A stretch of DNA of 42,802 nucleotides, from the NCBI GenBank assembly GCA_943358095.1, contig CALRGT010000001.1, positions 146,842 through 189,643 of the forward strand. Reading direction: 5' to 3'. Origin of the DNA: an uncultured Candidatus Saccharimonas sp. (GTDB taxonomy: Bacteria > Patescibacteriota > Saccharimonadia > Saccharimonadales > AQU-01). The position numbers and the translations under genes were made by a program. Positions 24,527 through 32,216 of this stretch are shown here, piece after piece; the stretch's first letter is position 1, and every line of letters starts with the position of its first letter. Under the pieces are notes generated by a model, which saw only the letters and a program-made list of their open reading frames with translations, ran no database searches and was not told the origin of the DNA.

Positions 24527-24569
24527 AGAAAATAGTGACCTCTCTTAGCAATTCTGTAATTCTAGATAT

Positions 24570-24575
24570 ATTGTA
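24570..24575 (-). promoter_or_regulatory. -10 of secA
   Basis: TACAAT on the minus strand, 43 nt before the secA ATG, with a weak -35. A leader with GAGAGG follows. Confidence 0.45.
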
Positions 24576-24617
24576 CCCTATTTATTTATTTCTATATCAG
24601 GTAATTTTACCAACGAT

Positions 24618-24986
24618 TTATAGCTGGTTACTATTTCTGCGTATTCGAGCCATAACGTGGCGTCGCAATTTGGAGCTGTCGTGTTTTTCTTTGTATTTTT
24701 TGAGTTGATTCTTTAGCTTTGCTTCGACAATATCGACAGCAGCAAACATGTTAACAGTGGTTTCTTTTGTAGTAATAACTTCGTGCGGAAGATGCAATAC
24801 GACCTCACAGGTAGACTGTTTTTTGTCTTTAGCGTTAGCTTCTTTTAGTCTAATCTCGGCGTGCGCAGATAGCCGGCTGTGCTTTGACATATAGATATCT
24901 AGTTTGCCGATTTTCTTATTCACATATTTTCGTAGATCGTCGTTAACTTCAGTGTGGATGGCGATTATTTCTATCTTTTGAATCAT
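24618..24986 (-). CDS. hpf: ribosome hibernation promoting factor, short form
   Basis: HPF/YfiA-family protein that binds the 30S decoding region in slow growth. 122 residues with only the N-terminal beta-alpha domain: IEIIAIHTEVNDDLRKYVNKKIGKLDIY, then CEVVLHLPHEVITTKE and DIVEAKLKNQLKKYKEKH. It ends in a basic tail (RRHVMARIRR) and lacks the long-form C-terminal dimerisation domain. Its ATG overlaps the serS stop by 4 nt (ATGA), so it is translated with serS. Confidence 0.92.
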   Translation of the reverse strand: MIQKIEIIAIHTEVNDDLRKYVNKKIGKLDIYMSKHSRLSAHAEIRLKEANAKDKKQSTCEVVLHLPHEVITTKETTVNMFAAVDIVEAKLKNQLKKYKEKHDSSKLRRHVMARIRRNSNQL

Positions 24987-26287
24987 AGCTGTTCTTTGCC
25001 TCCCATGTAATTTATTAAAACTTCTGGAACTCTAACATGACCATCACTTGTCTGGTAGTTTTCGATAATCGCAACCATGCCGCGACCTAAAGCGAGTGCC
25101 GTTGCATCATTGGTGTGCACTAACTCAACTTTTGTTTTGTCATCACGACGGAACCTTGTTTGCAACCTTCTGGATTGATAGTCAGTCATATAGTCGGCCG
25201 TGTGAGTTTCACGGTATTGATCTTGCGCTGGCAACCATGCTTCAAGATCTACGCCTCGAGCATTTGGCTTGCCAATATCAAAAGTACATTTTAGTAATTT
25301 GCGATAAGGTACTTCTAATTGTTCGAGAATATATTCTTGAATAGCTACCATAAACAAATGCTCATCTAGACCTGCTTCTGGGCTAGTAAAGCTTTCCATT
25401 TCAAGTTTGTCGAATTGGTGCATGCGGATAATACCTTCCATGTCTTTGCCGTAAGTGCCAGCCTCACGACGAAAGCTTGTCGCGTATCCCAGATAACGAA
25501 TTGGTAAATCTTTTTCTTCAAATATCTCATTAGCATGCATGCTACCTAACACGTGTTCAGCGCTACCCTGCAGCCATAGCTCTTCGCCTTCAATTTTATA
25601 TCTATCATCTCTTGGCTCGAGCCTGTCCATAGCTTCGTACATCTCAGTCCTAAGAAGGTGAGGAGGAAGAATCGGAGTAAAAGGCTTACTGGATACTTTA
25701 GTGAGCCCTGCATTATCAGCTATTTGGCGCAGAATAGTTTCGTCCGACAATGCGTCCATTAGCCAGCTAATTAGTGCGAACTGAAGCTTCACCATATCAC
25801 CTTTGATATAGGCGAACCTAGACCCTGTAACTTTAGCGGCTCGTTCTTTATCTAACCAGCCTAGAGTTTCAGCAATTACAGCATGATTTTTAGGCGCAAA
25901 ATCAAAGGACGAGATTTTACCTTTTTTGTAAACTTCTACGTTTTCATCTTCTGTAGAACCAACCGGTACATCAGACAGTGGCATATTTGGTACTGATTTG
26001 AGCAAACTAAAAAATTCAGACTCGACTGTTGCTAGGTCACTCTCTAGTTCGGCGAGCTTTTCTTTAATTACTCTACCGCTTTGTATTTGCTCGTCACTTG
26101 GCTTTTGACCTTTGCTTGCATCGCTGATTTCGTTACGCTGCTGACGCAAAGCTTCAACCTGTGTTAGTAGTTTACGCCTCTGCTCATCTTGAGCAAGTAG
26201 CGCACTTATATCTACTTTGTAACCTTTTTGTTTTGATTTTTCGGCGACTAGTTCTGCATTATCACGAATAAACTGTATATCAATCAT
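24983..26287 (-). CDS. serS: seryl-tRNA synthetase
   Basis: Class II synthetase charging tRNA-Ser. The N-terminal coiled-coil arm spans about residues 25-105 (long helix around EALRQQRNEIS). Motif 2 is YLGYATSFRREAGTYGKDMEGIIRMHQF, and DIGKPNARGVDLEAWLP and the motif 3 region NDATALALGRGMVAIIENYQ follow. The start ATG (26285-26287, MIDIQFIRDNAE) is the usual SerRS start. TATACT ends 6 nt upstream, so it is predicted leaderless. A 5-residue upstream extension is rejected. Confidence 0.96.
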   Translation of the reverse strand: MIDIQFIRDNAELVAEKSKQKGYKVDISALLAQDEQRRKLLTQVEALRQQRNEISDASKGQKPSDEQIQSGRVIKEKLAELESDLATVESEFFSLLKSVPNMPLSDVPVGSTEDENVEVYKKGKISSFDFAPKNHAVIAETLGWLDKERAAKVTGSRFAYIKGDMVKLQFALISWLMDALSDETILRQIADNAGLTKVSSKPFTPILPPHLLRTEMYEAMDRLEPRDDRYKIEGEELWLQGSAEHVLGSMHANEIFEEKDLPIRYLGYATSFRREAGTYGKDMEGIIRMHQFDKLEMESFTSPEAGLDEHLFMVAIQEYILEQLEVPYRKLLKCTFDIGKPNARGVDLEAWLPAQDQYRETHTADYMTDYQSRRLQTRFRRDDKTKVELVHTNDATALALGRGMVAIIENYQTSDGHVRVPEVLINYMGGKEQL

Positions 26288-26293
26288 CCTATT

Positions 26294-26299
26294 AGTATA
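26294..26299 (-). promoter_or_regulatory. -10 of the serS-hpf unit (leaderless)
   Basis: TATACT on the minus strand, 6 nt before the serS ATG; -35 weak. Confidence 0.55.
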
Positions 26300-26335
26300 C
26301 AACTAATCTGCAATCGAATCATTGTTAAAATTGCG

Positions 26336-27154
26336 TTATTTCTTAGAATTTTTGCTAGCCCGTGCGTGTAGAGCCTTGTAAGTTTCAGGATGATTAAGAG
26401 TTAACCGAGTTCGTGATTCAGCGTACGAACAGTAATCACAAGGACCGCCCATAGCTGCAGCGCCAACAGCCGGCATCTCACCGTCCATACATTCTTTCAT
26501 TTTAATAATAGTAGCGTCCACCCAACTATCGTCGCCTGTATATGGAATAACTTTAGTTATAAATTCTAGCTTGTCGTTAAAGCCGTCGAGATCTATACGG
26601 GCATTTGTATATACAAAATATCCCACATCACTAACCAGCAAATCGTTTTGGCGTAATAACCACTGATAAACTTCCATTTGACGCTTGTAGCTCATCTGCC
26701 AATCGGAATCTATAGTAATTTCCTTGGCCTTAGAGGTTGCCTTATAATCGACCACTATCGCCTGCCCATCCTCGTCTACCCAAACATCGTCAATCGCTCC
26801 AAATATATGCAAATTGGTCGGTTTATGTAGCGTCGTCACGCCAGTAAAGTTATAACGCCACTTATCGAGATCTTTGTGTTGCATCGGCACGGCTTTGATT
26901 TGATTATCGGTCATCATTGGGTGAGGCTGACCAAGTGCGCGGTAATGATCAAATTCTTTTTTGTATAATTCGTCGATGGTTTTGTTGATGTTAAATGGCG
27001 GCGTGTTTGGTCTTGTGATTTTTAGTCGAGCATCTAGCCAAAAACATCGGGGACACTGCGTAAATAGCTCTATTTTGCTACGCGAAAGCTTAAATACCTC
27101 TTTTTGGCCAGGTACATAGGGCTTGCTGCGTTCACGAAAATAATTATTTGCCAT
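26336..27154 (-). CDS. PD-(D/E)XK nuclease, Cas4/RecB-like with four cysteines
   Basis: 272-residue nuclease-fold protein. Active-site residues are seen as D122/D123 (HIFGAIDDVWVDEDG) and the D136-Y-K138 of AIVVDYKATS, followed by a helix with QMEVYQWLLRQ that supplies the conserved Gln. C34 and C37 (FTQCPRCFWL) with C239 and C242 (GGPCDYCSYAE) give the N/C-terminal cysteine layout that binds an Fe-S cluster in Cas4 and AddB. There is no CRISPR array or cas gene nearby, so a DNA-repair role is more likely. TGC-TACAAT ends 7 nt before the chosen ATG; a TTG two codons earlier is rejected. Confidence 0.85.
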   Translation of the reverse strand: MANNYFRERSKPYVPGQKEVFKLSRSKIELFTQCPRCFWLDARLKITRPNTPPFNINKTIDELYKKEFDHYRALGQPHPMMTDNQIKAVPMQHKDLDKWRYNFTGVTTLHKPTNLHIFGAIDDVWVDEDGQAIVVDYKATSKAKEITIDSDWQMSYKRQMEVYQWLLRQNDLLVSDVGYFVYTNARIDLDGFNDKLEFITKVIPYTGDDSWVDATIIKMKECMDGEMPAVGAAAMGGPCDYCSYAESRTRLTLNHPETYKALHARASKNSKK

Positions 27155-27161
27155 AGACAAT

Positions 27162-27167
27162 ATTGTA
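27162..27167 (-). promoter_or_regulatory. extended -10 of the nuclease gene (leaderless)
   Basis: TGC-TACAAT on the minus strand, 7 nt before the ATG at 27152-27154. Confidence 0.6.
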
Positions 27168-27184
27168 GCAGTTAATCATCTTAG

Positions 27185-27230
27185 AAGCGCCACATAAATC
27201 TGCAGCCAATTGCGATAAAGTGTGGCGCTT
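27185..27230. other. long-loop perfect hairpin between msrA and the nuclease gene
   Basis: AAGCGCCACA (27185-27194) and TGTGGCGCTT (27221-27230) pair over 10 bp with a 26-nt loop. The T-rich flank (TTTTATTG) is on the plus strand, opposite to both neighbouring genes. It therefore does not look like an intrinsic terminator for msrA. It may stabilise the msrA 3' end or end a plus-strand transcript. Confidence 0.55.
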
Positions 27231-27272
27231 TTATTGTGTGGGGCAATAGATAGACGTGGCCGTGTAATGCAC

Positions 27273-27764
27273 CTACTGCTTTATAGGCTCGTAAGCAACA
27301 TGACACATACCCCGCCCTGTGCGTTCAGTGTATTTCTGGTGATAATCTTCGGCTTCGTAGAATTTTGCTAACTTAGTTACTTCTGTGACTATAGGCTCTT
27401 TATTTTCAATACTCATACTTATTTGGCTTATATAATCTTCGGCTATTTGGCGCTGATTGTCGTTTGTGTAAAATATTGCAGACCGGTAACTATCTCCAAT
27501 ATCTGGACCCTGACGATTCAGCTGTGTAGGATCATGAATACGAAATAGATGAATTAATAACTCTTCATAGGTGACGACTTTAGGGTCAAATTCTATAAGA
27601 GTAGCCTCGGCATGTCCGGTAGTATGACTACAAACATCTTCGTAACTTGGATTTTCTGTGTGACCACCTGTATAACCTACGGTCGACTTGATAACACCCG
27701 GCACTTGGTCGAAATAGTACTGTATTCCCCAAAAACATCCTGCTGCAAAAATTGCTTGTTCCAT
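27273..27764 (-). CDS. msrA: peptide methionine sulfoxide reductase MsrA
   Basis: Reduces methionine-S-sulfoxide in proteins. The catalytic Cys is in AIFAAGCFWGIQYYFDQVPG at residue 10, and GYTGGHTENPSYEDVCSHTTGHAE and FFxxHDPTQLNRQGPDIG-type blocks follow (here RIHDPTQLNRQGPDIG). The end is AEDYHQKYT. 163 residues, complete and cytosolic. TGC-TATAGT ends 7 nt before the ATG, so it is predicted leaderless. Confidence 0.97.
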   Translation of the reverse strand: MEQAIFAAGCFWGIQYYFDQVPGVIKSTVGYTGGHTENPSYEDVCSHTTGHAEATLIEFDPKVVTYEELLIHLFRIHDPTQLNRQGPDIGDSYRSAIFYTNDNQRQIAEDYISQISMSIENKEPIVTEVTKLAKFYEAEDYHQKYTERTGRGMCHVAYEPIKQ

Positions 27765-27771
27765 AAGTCTT

Positions 27772-27777
27772 ACTATA
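27772..27777 (-). promoter_or_regulatory. extended -10 of msrA (leaderless)
   Basis: TGC-TATAGT on the minus strand, 7 nt before the msrA ATG at 27762-27764. Confidence 0.6.
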
Positions 27778-27809
27778 GCAAATAATTCAGGCTAACAGTA
27801 AAAACTAAA

Positions 27810-29177
27810 TTATTCCGTACGAAGGGCTTGAATTGGGTCTAGTTTGGAGGCCTTACGAGCTGGGAAGAATCCGGCTAATACCGCAACAATCATTAGTATT
27901 GCAATCAATACTGCTATCTGTTTAACCTGGAATATCAACAGGCTATTTCCGGCTCCAAGGCTAAGTTTTGTAGTGATCCAAGGGTTTAGTGCTGTGCCAA
28001 CACCAAAAGCTATAACTGAACCCATTATTCCACCCAAGAATCCAATCCATGCGGCTTCGAATCTGAATAATCGGCCAACATCTTTTGCTCGCATTCCAAG
28101 AGCTTTCATTAGTCCGATTTCGCGAGTTCGCTGTATAACACTTATGTACATCGTGTTAACAATTCCAAACACTGATGCTATAACAGCTATAGCTCCAAAT
28201 GCCGCTACGATACCTTGCAGCACTTTGATGATATCAGTCAAAAATTTCTGTGTGTCGGCTGTACTTTGAGCCGTATAACCCATAGCTTTGAGTTTGTCTT
28301 GAGCTGCGATTAGGTCGGAGCTATTGTTACCATTCTTAACTTTTACATACACGAAATTATATTTGTGATAATTAGCAGTTCCCTTGGTGGCGATATCATT
28401 TAATCTAGAAGCAGCATCAGCACTAATAAACATATATAGCTCCGTACCTGGCTGTGCAGTTGTTGGCTTTTTGATAACGGCAGCTACCGTAAATGGCACT
28501 TCAGTGACCGATGTTTGTCCTAGCGACTTTATAGATTCAGCACTCAAGCCTTGTGCAAGAGCCGTCTGAATATCCGTAGCATCAAATGATTTACGTACAG
28601 TCAAAGTTATTGATTTACCAATTGCATCTTTTGCATCCTTAAATCCTAAGGCTTCGACGTAGGCTTCTGGCAATAAAATATCATTGCCGCCCAAATTCGA
28701 TGGTATTCTACCGGATGATAAATCAGGATGCTGAGCAGGATTAAAAGTGCTGGCAACTCCGACATATTTCTTTTGACCAGCCCTGGTCAGGTATGTAAGA
28801 TTAATCGTTATACCTTTACGGAGATTCTCGGTGTAAGGCTCGGCGCTTATTTTTACTATATCTGAATCACTGAGTTGTTTGAACTGTATTGCTGCATTGG
28901 CACTACTAAGCCCTTGACCAAAACTTGAGTCATATTCGCGTGGAGTTGCTGAATCGGCTCGACCAAAAACAGATTTGTCATTGGCTACGATTAGCTCGCT
29001 TGGGTCAAAATTATTATTAATTATATTATCAACAAAATGTTGAGCACCATTACTGGCAGCTAAGGTCAGCGTTAAAGCAAAAGTACCAACAGCAATAGCT
29101 GATGCAGTCAAAATAGTCCGAGCTTTTGCCTGCCTAAGATTACGCCCGCTTCTCTTAATTATATCTCGTGGTTTCAT
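27810..29177 (-). CDS. MacB/FtsX-type ABC transporter permease
   Basis: 455-residue permease. One N-terminal helix (about 20-40, TILTASAIAVGTFALTLTLA) is followed by a large extracytoplasmic MacB-type domain (about 45-300) and three C-terminal helices. The cytoplasmic loop SVIQRTREIGLMKALGMRAKDVG is the FtsX-family coupling element, and the C-terminus ends ARKASKLDPIQALRTE, typical of MacB/LolC-like proteins. It overlaps the ATPase gene by 4 nt. The likely role is mechanotransmission or export of a peptide/lipid substrate; the substrate is unknown. Confidence 0.92.
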   Translation of the reverse strand: MKPRDIIKRSGRNLRQAKARTILTASAIAVGTFALTLTLAASNGAQHFVDNIINNNFDPSELIVANDKSVFGRADSATPREYDSSFGQGLSSANAAIQFKQLSDSDIVKISAEPYTENLRKGITINLTYLTRAGQKKYVGVASTFNPAQHPDLSSGRIPSNLGGNDILLPEAYVEALGFKDAKDAIGKSITLTVRKSFDATDIQTALAQGLSAESIKSLGQTSVTEVPFTVAAVIKKPTTAQPGTELYMFISADAASRLNDIATKGTANYHKYNFVYVKVKNGNNSSDLIAAQDKLKAMGYTAQSTADTQKFLTDIIKVLQGIVAAFGAIAVIASVFGIVNTMYISVIQRTREIGLMKALGMRAKDVGRLFRFEAAWIGFLGGIMGSVIAFGVGTALNPWITTKLSLGAGNSLLIFQVKQIAVLIAILMIVAVLAGFFPARKASKLDPIQALRTE

Positions 29178-29914
29178 AATACTGCCTTTACTTTTCGAAC
29201 TCGTTTAACGCTACTTGTAGCTTTTTGTTTTGGAGTTTCGCTATTTTCTACCGAAACTATAGCTCCGTCTTTTAGGGTGATAATGATATTACACTTGGCC
29301 GCTAGTTCGTGGTCGTGTGTAACGACAATAAGTGTACTGCCCAATGATTTATTTAATTCAAATAATAGTCTGATTATTTTATCACCAGTCGTGCTGTCTA
29401 AGTTTCCTGTTGGTTCGTCAGCAAATATAAGATTCGGCTTCGTAACAATTGCCCTAGCTATTGCTAATCTTTGCTTCTGACCTCCAGACAGATCACCTGC
29501 CTTGCCGTTAATCTTGTCAGTCAACTCCACTCTTTCTAAAGCTTCCTTGATCATAGTGTCGCGTTTCCTGACACCAATTCCACCAATCTCTAGAGGCAAA
29601 GATACATTTTGATAAACGGTTTGATTGGCCTCAACAAAAAATGCTTGAAATATAAAACCCATTTGCTTGGCGCGGAACTCATCCATTGCCTTTTTCTTTA
29701 ACTTATGGAGAGTGTGACCGCCAATTGTCACAGTGCCTTCATCTGGACGGTCTAGTCCGCTCATAATATGCATTAAAGTAGACTTCCCTGAGCCGCTCTT
29801 ACCGATTATGGCAACCGTTGAACCGTTTGGTATATTGAAGCTAATATTTTTAAGTGCAACGAACTTGTTTTGTTTTTTGCCGTAGACTTTTGTAAGCTTG
29901 TTAACCTCAATCAT
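29174..29914 (-). CDS. MacB/LolD-type ABC transporter ATP-binding protein
   Basis: ATPase partner of the following permease. Walker A GKSGSGKSTLMHIMSGLD, Q-loop FIFQAFFVEANQT, signature LSGGQKQRLAIARAIV, Walker B LIFADEPTGNLDS and H-loop VVTHDHELA. 246 residues with a basic C-terminal tail (KATSSVKRVRKVKAVL) beyond the usual domain. A TATAAT ends 9 nt before the ATG with no Shine-Dalgarno site. Confidence 0.95.
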   Translation of the reverse strand: MIEVNKLTKVYGKKQNKFVALKNISFNIPNGSTVAIIGKSGSGKSTLMHIMSGLDRPDEGTVTIGGHTLHKLKKKAMDEFRAKQMGFIFQAFFVEANQTVYQNVSLPLEIGGIGVRKRDTMIKEALERVELTDKINGKAGDLSGGQKQRLAIARAIVTKPNLIFADEPTGNLDSTTGDKIIRLLFELNKSLGSTLIVVTHDHELAAKCNIIITLKDGAIVSVENSETPKQKATSSVKRVRKVKAVL

Positions 29915-29923
29915 ATGCAGATT

Positions 29924-29929
29924 ATTATA
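29924..29929 (-). promoter_or_regulatory. -10 of the ABC transporter unit
   Basis: TATAAT on the minus strand, 9 nt before the ATPase ATG; a leader of 2-3 nt is expected. Confidence 0.5.
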
Positions 29930-29935
29930 TACCAG

Positions 29936-31468
29936 TTATGCTTCGAAACGTAGTCTTTTAATCAGCCAATCCCGCGGCAATAAACTTAAGAACCAGCCGG
30001 CTCTTGGACCCGAGCTCTTATTAATAATTAGCTTATACAAGCTCACAAACAAATTCTTTGGATCTACTGGAGAGGTGCCCTTGAAAGCATATATTGCCTT
30101 ATGGAACCATTCACCATCAGCATTGGCTGGAGCAGACTCTAGAACGTTAGCTAAAGCTGAGAAATAGTCTTGTTCATCCTGACTAAAGTCCGTTCGCCTC
30201 GTTTCAGACTGAACAGTAAACTTAACATCTTCTGGCGCCCACTTATCTAGCCATTCTTGAATAAAACTAAGCTCAGCTACAATTATGTCTTTGTCCGCCC
30301 CGACAACATCTGCATGCTCGGTTCGTTTTATGATCGCAAGAGTCGCTTCAACGTTTTTTAGCGCCGCCTGATAACTAGCTACCAAATGTGAGAAAGGCAC
30401 ACGACTCACTGTCCTACTATTAGATCCACGCGTACAAATAAACAAAGTGTGCTTTTCGTCGTCGGTCAAATCAGTCTTAGCACTTAGCGCAGCATACTCA
30501 TCTACTAATCGGACAGTACCATCAATTTGGTCAAAATATAGTCGTTTTTCTGGCGGAAATGAGAGCACAAAATATCTAAGCACTTCTGGAGGCAGTACCA
30601 TGACAGCTTCAGAAGCTGCAATACCAGTGCCTTTGCTGGCACTCATTTTTTTAGTATCACCAGCTCGATTAATAAAGTCATAAGGTACTGGAGTTGGTGC
30701 AGGAGCTGCATAAATGACCTTCATGATTTCACGACCAGTCTCAAAAGACCCTCCTGCGCTTGCATGGTCTCTTCCAAAAGGCTCTACTGAGACATTCATT
30801 AGCCACCAACGACCCGGCCAATCAAGGCGCCAATCCAACTTAACATTACCGTCACTATAAGCTACCTGTTGGTTAACGCCGCTACTATCTTCGTATGTAA
30901 TTTGTTTAGATTCTGCGTCTATGCTTATGAATTTACGGTTTTTTAAATATCCGTCTTCCATAATTTGAATTGGTGACCAGTGGTCGTCTAGTTTGCGTCC
31001 GGAGATAGTCTCGAGAGTTCTTTTTGCTTCAGGCAGTTTAGATAATACTTTTTCGATAGCTGGCACAAAATAACCTGATCGATACTTTTCATGACTATTA
31101 ACAACTTCCATTTCAACGCCCAGTACTTCGGCGCTATTTATAAAATCAGATAAGAAAAATTCGGCATAAGACTTGTCGCTGCCGTCAGGCGATGGTATGT
31201 CACACAGAGGCTTGCCAAGATATTTTTCGAACTCAGCTGAAATGTTTACTGGAATCTTTCTGAGAGCGTCAAGATCATCGGCGAATTGAATATGTCTAGC
31301 CTGACGGCCTCGCCCTCTAATCTCCAAAAGAATAGCATCGCAAGTAATTATCTCTCTTAGATGCCCCATGTGATATGTTCCTGATGGCGATGCACCAGAT
31401 TCAATCAAAATCTCACCACTTGGGTGCTCGGCAATGATTTGATCTACTAAACTACTCAACCAACGCAT
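29936..31468 (-). CDS. lysK: lysyl-tRNA synthetase, class I
   Basis: Charges tRNA-Lys but with a class I (Rossmann) catalytic domain, unlike the class II LysRS of most bacteria. The HIGH-type motif is ASPSGTYHMGHLREI (HMGH 33-36), and the KMSKS-type motif is KKMSASKGTGIA. PFGRDHASAGGSFETGREI is a further family block. The helical C-terminal domain binds the anticodon. 510 residues is normal. Class I LysRS is typical of archaea, spirochaetes and some alphaproteobacteria. A TATAAT lies 36 nt upstream of the ATG. Confidence 0.95.
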   Translation of the reverse strand: MRWLSSLVDQIIAEHPSGEILIESGASPSGTYHMGHLREIITCDAILLEIRGRGRQARHIQFADDLDALRKIPVNISAEFEKYLGKPLCDIPSPDGSDKSYAEFFLSDFINSAEVLGVEMEVVNSHEKYRSGYFVPAIEKVLSKLPEAKRTLETISGRKLDDHWSPIQIMEDGYLKNRKFISIDAESKQITYEDSSGVNQQVAYSDGNVKLDWRLDWPGRWWLMNVSVEPFGRDHASAGGSFETGREIMKVIYAAPAPTPVPYDFINRAGDTKKMSASKGTGIAASEAVMVLPPEVLRYFVLSFPPEKRLYFDQIDGTVRLVDEYAALSAKTDLTDDEKHTLFICTRGSNSRTVSRVPFSHLVASYQAALKNVEATLAIIKRTEHADVVGADKDIIVAELSFIQEWLDKWAPEDVKFTVQSETRRTDFSQDEQDYFSALANVLESAPANADGEWFHKAIYAFKGTSPVDPKNLFVSLYKLIINKSSGPRAGWFLSLLPRDWLIKRLRFEA

Positions 31469-31503
31469 AGTTACAACTTTCTAATGTCATGAAACTTGAA
31501 GTA

Positions 31504-31509
31504 ATTATA
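31504..31509 (-). promoter_or_regulatory. -10 upstream of the class I lysyl-tRNA synthetase gene
   Basis: TATAAT on the minus strand in the greA-lysK gap. The leader would be about 29 nt; no good -35. Confidence 0.45.
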
Positions 31510-31529
31510 CCTCAAACCGTGGTTTTACT

Positions 31530-31991
31530 TTAGGAGATGTCAGTGATTTTGTAGTTTGTAGTGTCGATTGGGGTGACTATCTCGACATTGTCGCCCAGTG
31601 ACTTGCCGATAAGTGCTTGTCCTATTGGTGATTCGTCGCTGATTTTGCCATTTAATGGGTCAGCTTCAACCGTTCCAACAACTTGAAACTCTTTAGTTTT
31701 GCCATCTTCGCTCTTGAGCTTAACGCTGCTTCCAATCTGGATCTTGCTATCACCTTTTGGTTTTTTGATAACTTCAACATTAGCTAAAATATGTTCTATC
31801 TCGCCTAGGCGAATTTCGTTTTGATCTTGCTCTTGGCGAGCTGAGCTGTATTCGGCATTTTCGGCCAAATCACCAAATTCACGAGCTAACTTAATGCGCT
31901 CAGCAATAGGACCACGCTCTGCGTGCAGCAATACTAATTCTTCCTTTAGTTTAGCGACTCCTTCGGAGGTAAGACGGTATAATTTCTTCAT
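31530..31991 (-). CDS. greA: transcription elongation factor GreA
   Basis: Rescues backtracked RNA polymerase by stimulating transcript cleavage. 153 residues: N-terminal coiled coil (VAKLKEELVLLHAERGPIAE) with the acidic tip FGDLAENAEYSSARQEQDQ, which carries the catalytic acidic pair. The C-terminal FKBP-like domain has SPIGQALIGKSLGDNVEI. Shine-Dalgarno AAGGGG lies 8 nt before the ATG. The gene has a long leader of about 165 nt from a strong promoter, with a terminator-like hairpin inside. Confidence 0.97.
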   Translation of the reverse strand: MKKLYRLTSEGVAKLKEELVLLHAERGPIAERIKLAREFGDLAENAEYSSARQEQDQNEIRLGEIEHILANVEVIKKPKGDSKIQIGSSVKLKSEDGKTKEFQVVGTVEADPLNGKISDESPIGQALIGKSLGDNVEIVTPIDTTNYKITDIS

Positions 31992-32022
31992 GTAATTTCC
32001 CCTTCTTGGGTTAATTTTTGGT

Positions 32023-32071
32023 AAAAATAAAAACGGTGGCCCAAGGCTCTCTTTAGCCTTAATCTCATCCG
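32023..32071 (-). terminator. attenuator-like hairpin in the greA leader
   Basis: In the minus-strand transcript AAGGCT-AAAGAG-AGCCTT (32043-32060) forms a perfect 6-bp stem. It can be extended by CGGaTG pairing with CACCG, so the helix runs up to an uninterrupted TTTTTATTTTT (32023-32033). It lies between the greA promoter and the greA ribosome binding site, so it should end a fraction of transcripts early. Confidence 0.6.
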
Positions 32072-32167
32072 CATTAACTATGCTAACAAATTTCTTTGAC
32101 TATAGCTAGCAAGTAATCACTTTGCTGTGCATAACAGTCAAAATCGTCATCATCGTCCGAGTATCAT

Positions 32168-32195
32168 ATTATACTCAAGATGTGATTAGCGTCAA
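32168..32195 (-). promoter_or_regulatory. strong promoter of greA
   Basis: Minus strand: -35 TTGACG (32190-32195), 16-bp spacer, -10 TATAAT (32168-32173). The start of transcription is expected near 32161, about 165 nt before the greA ATG. Confidence 0.75.
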
Positions 32196-32216
32196 TGACT
32201 TGCGACCCGCTATTGT

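Noticed and set aside
26336-27154. cas4 of a CRISPR system
   Set aside because: No direct-repeat array and no other cas gene in the window.
27185-27230. Intrinsic terminator of msrA
   Set aside because: On the minus transcript the stem is followed by CTAAG rather than a U-run.
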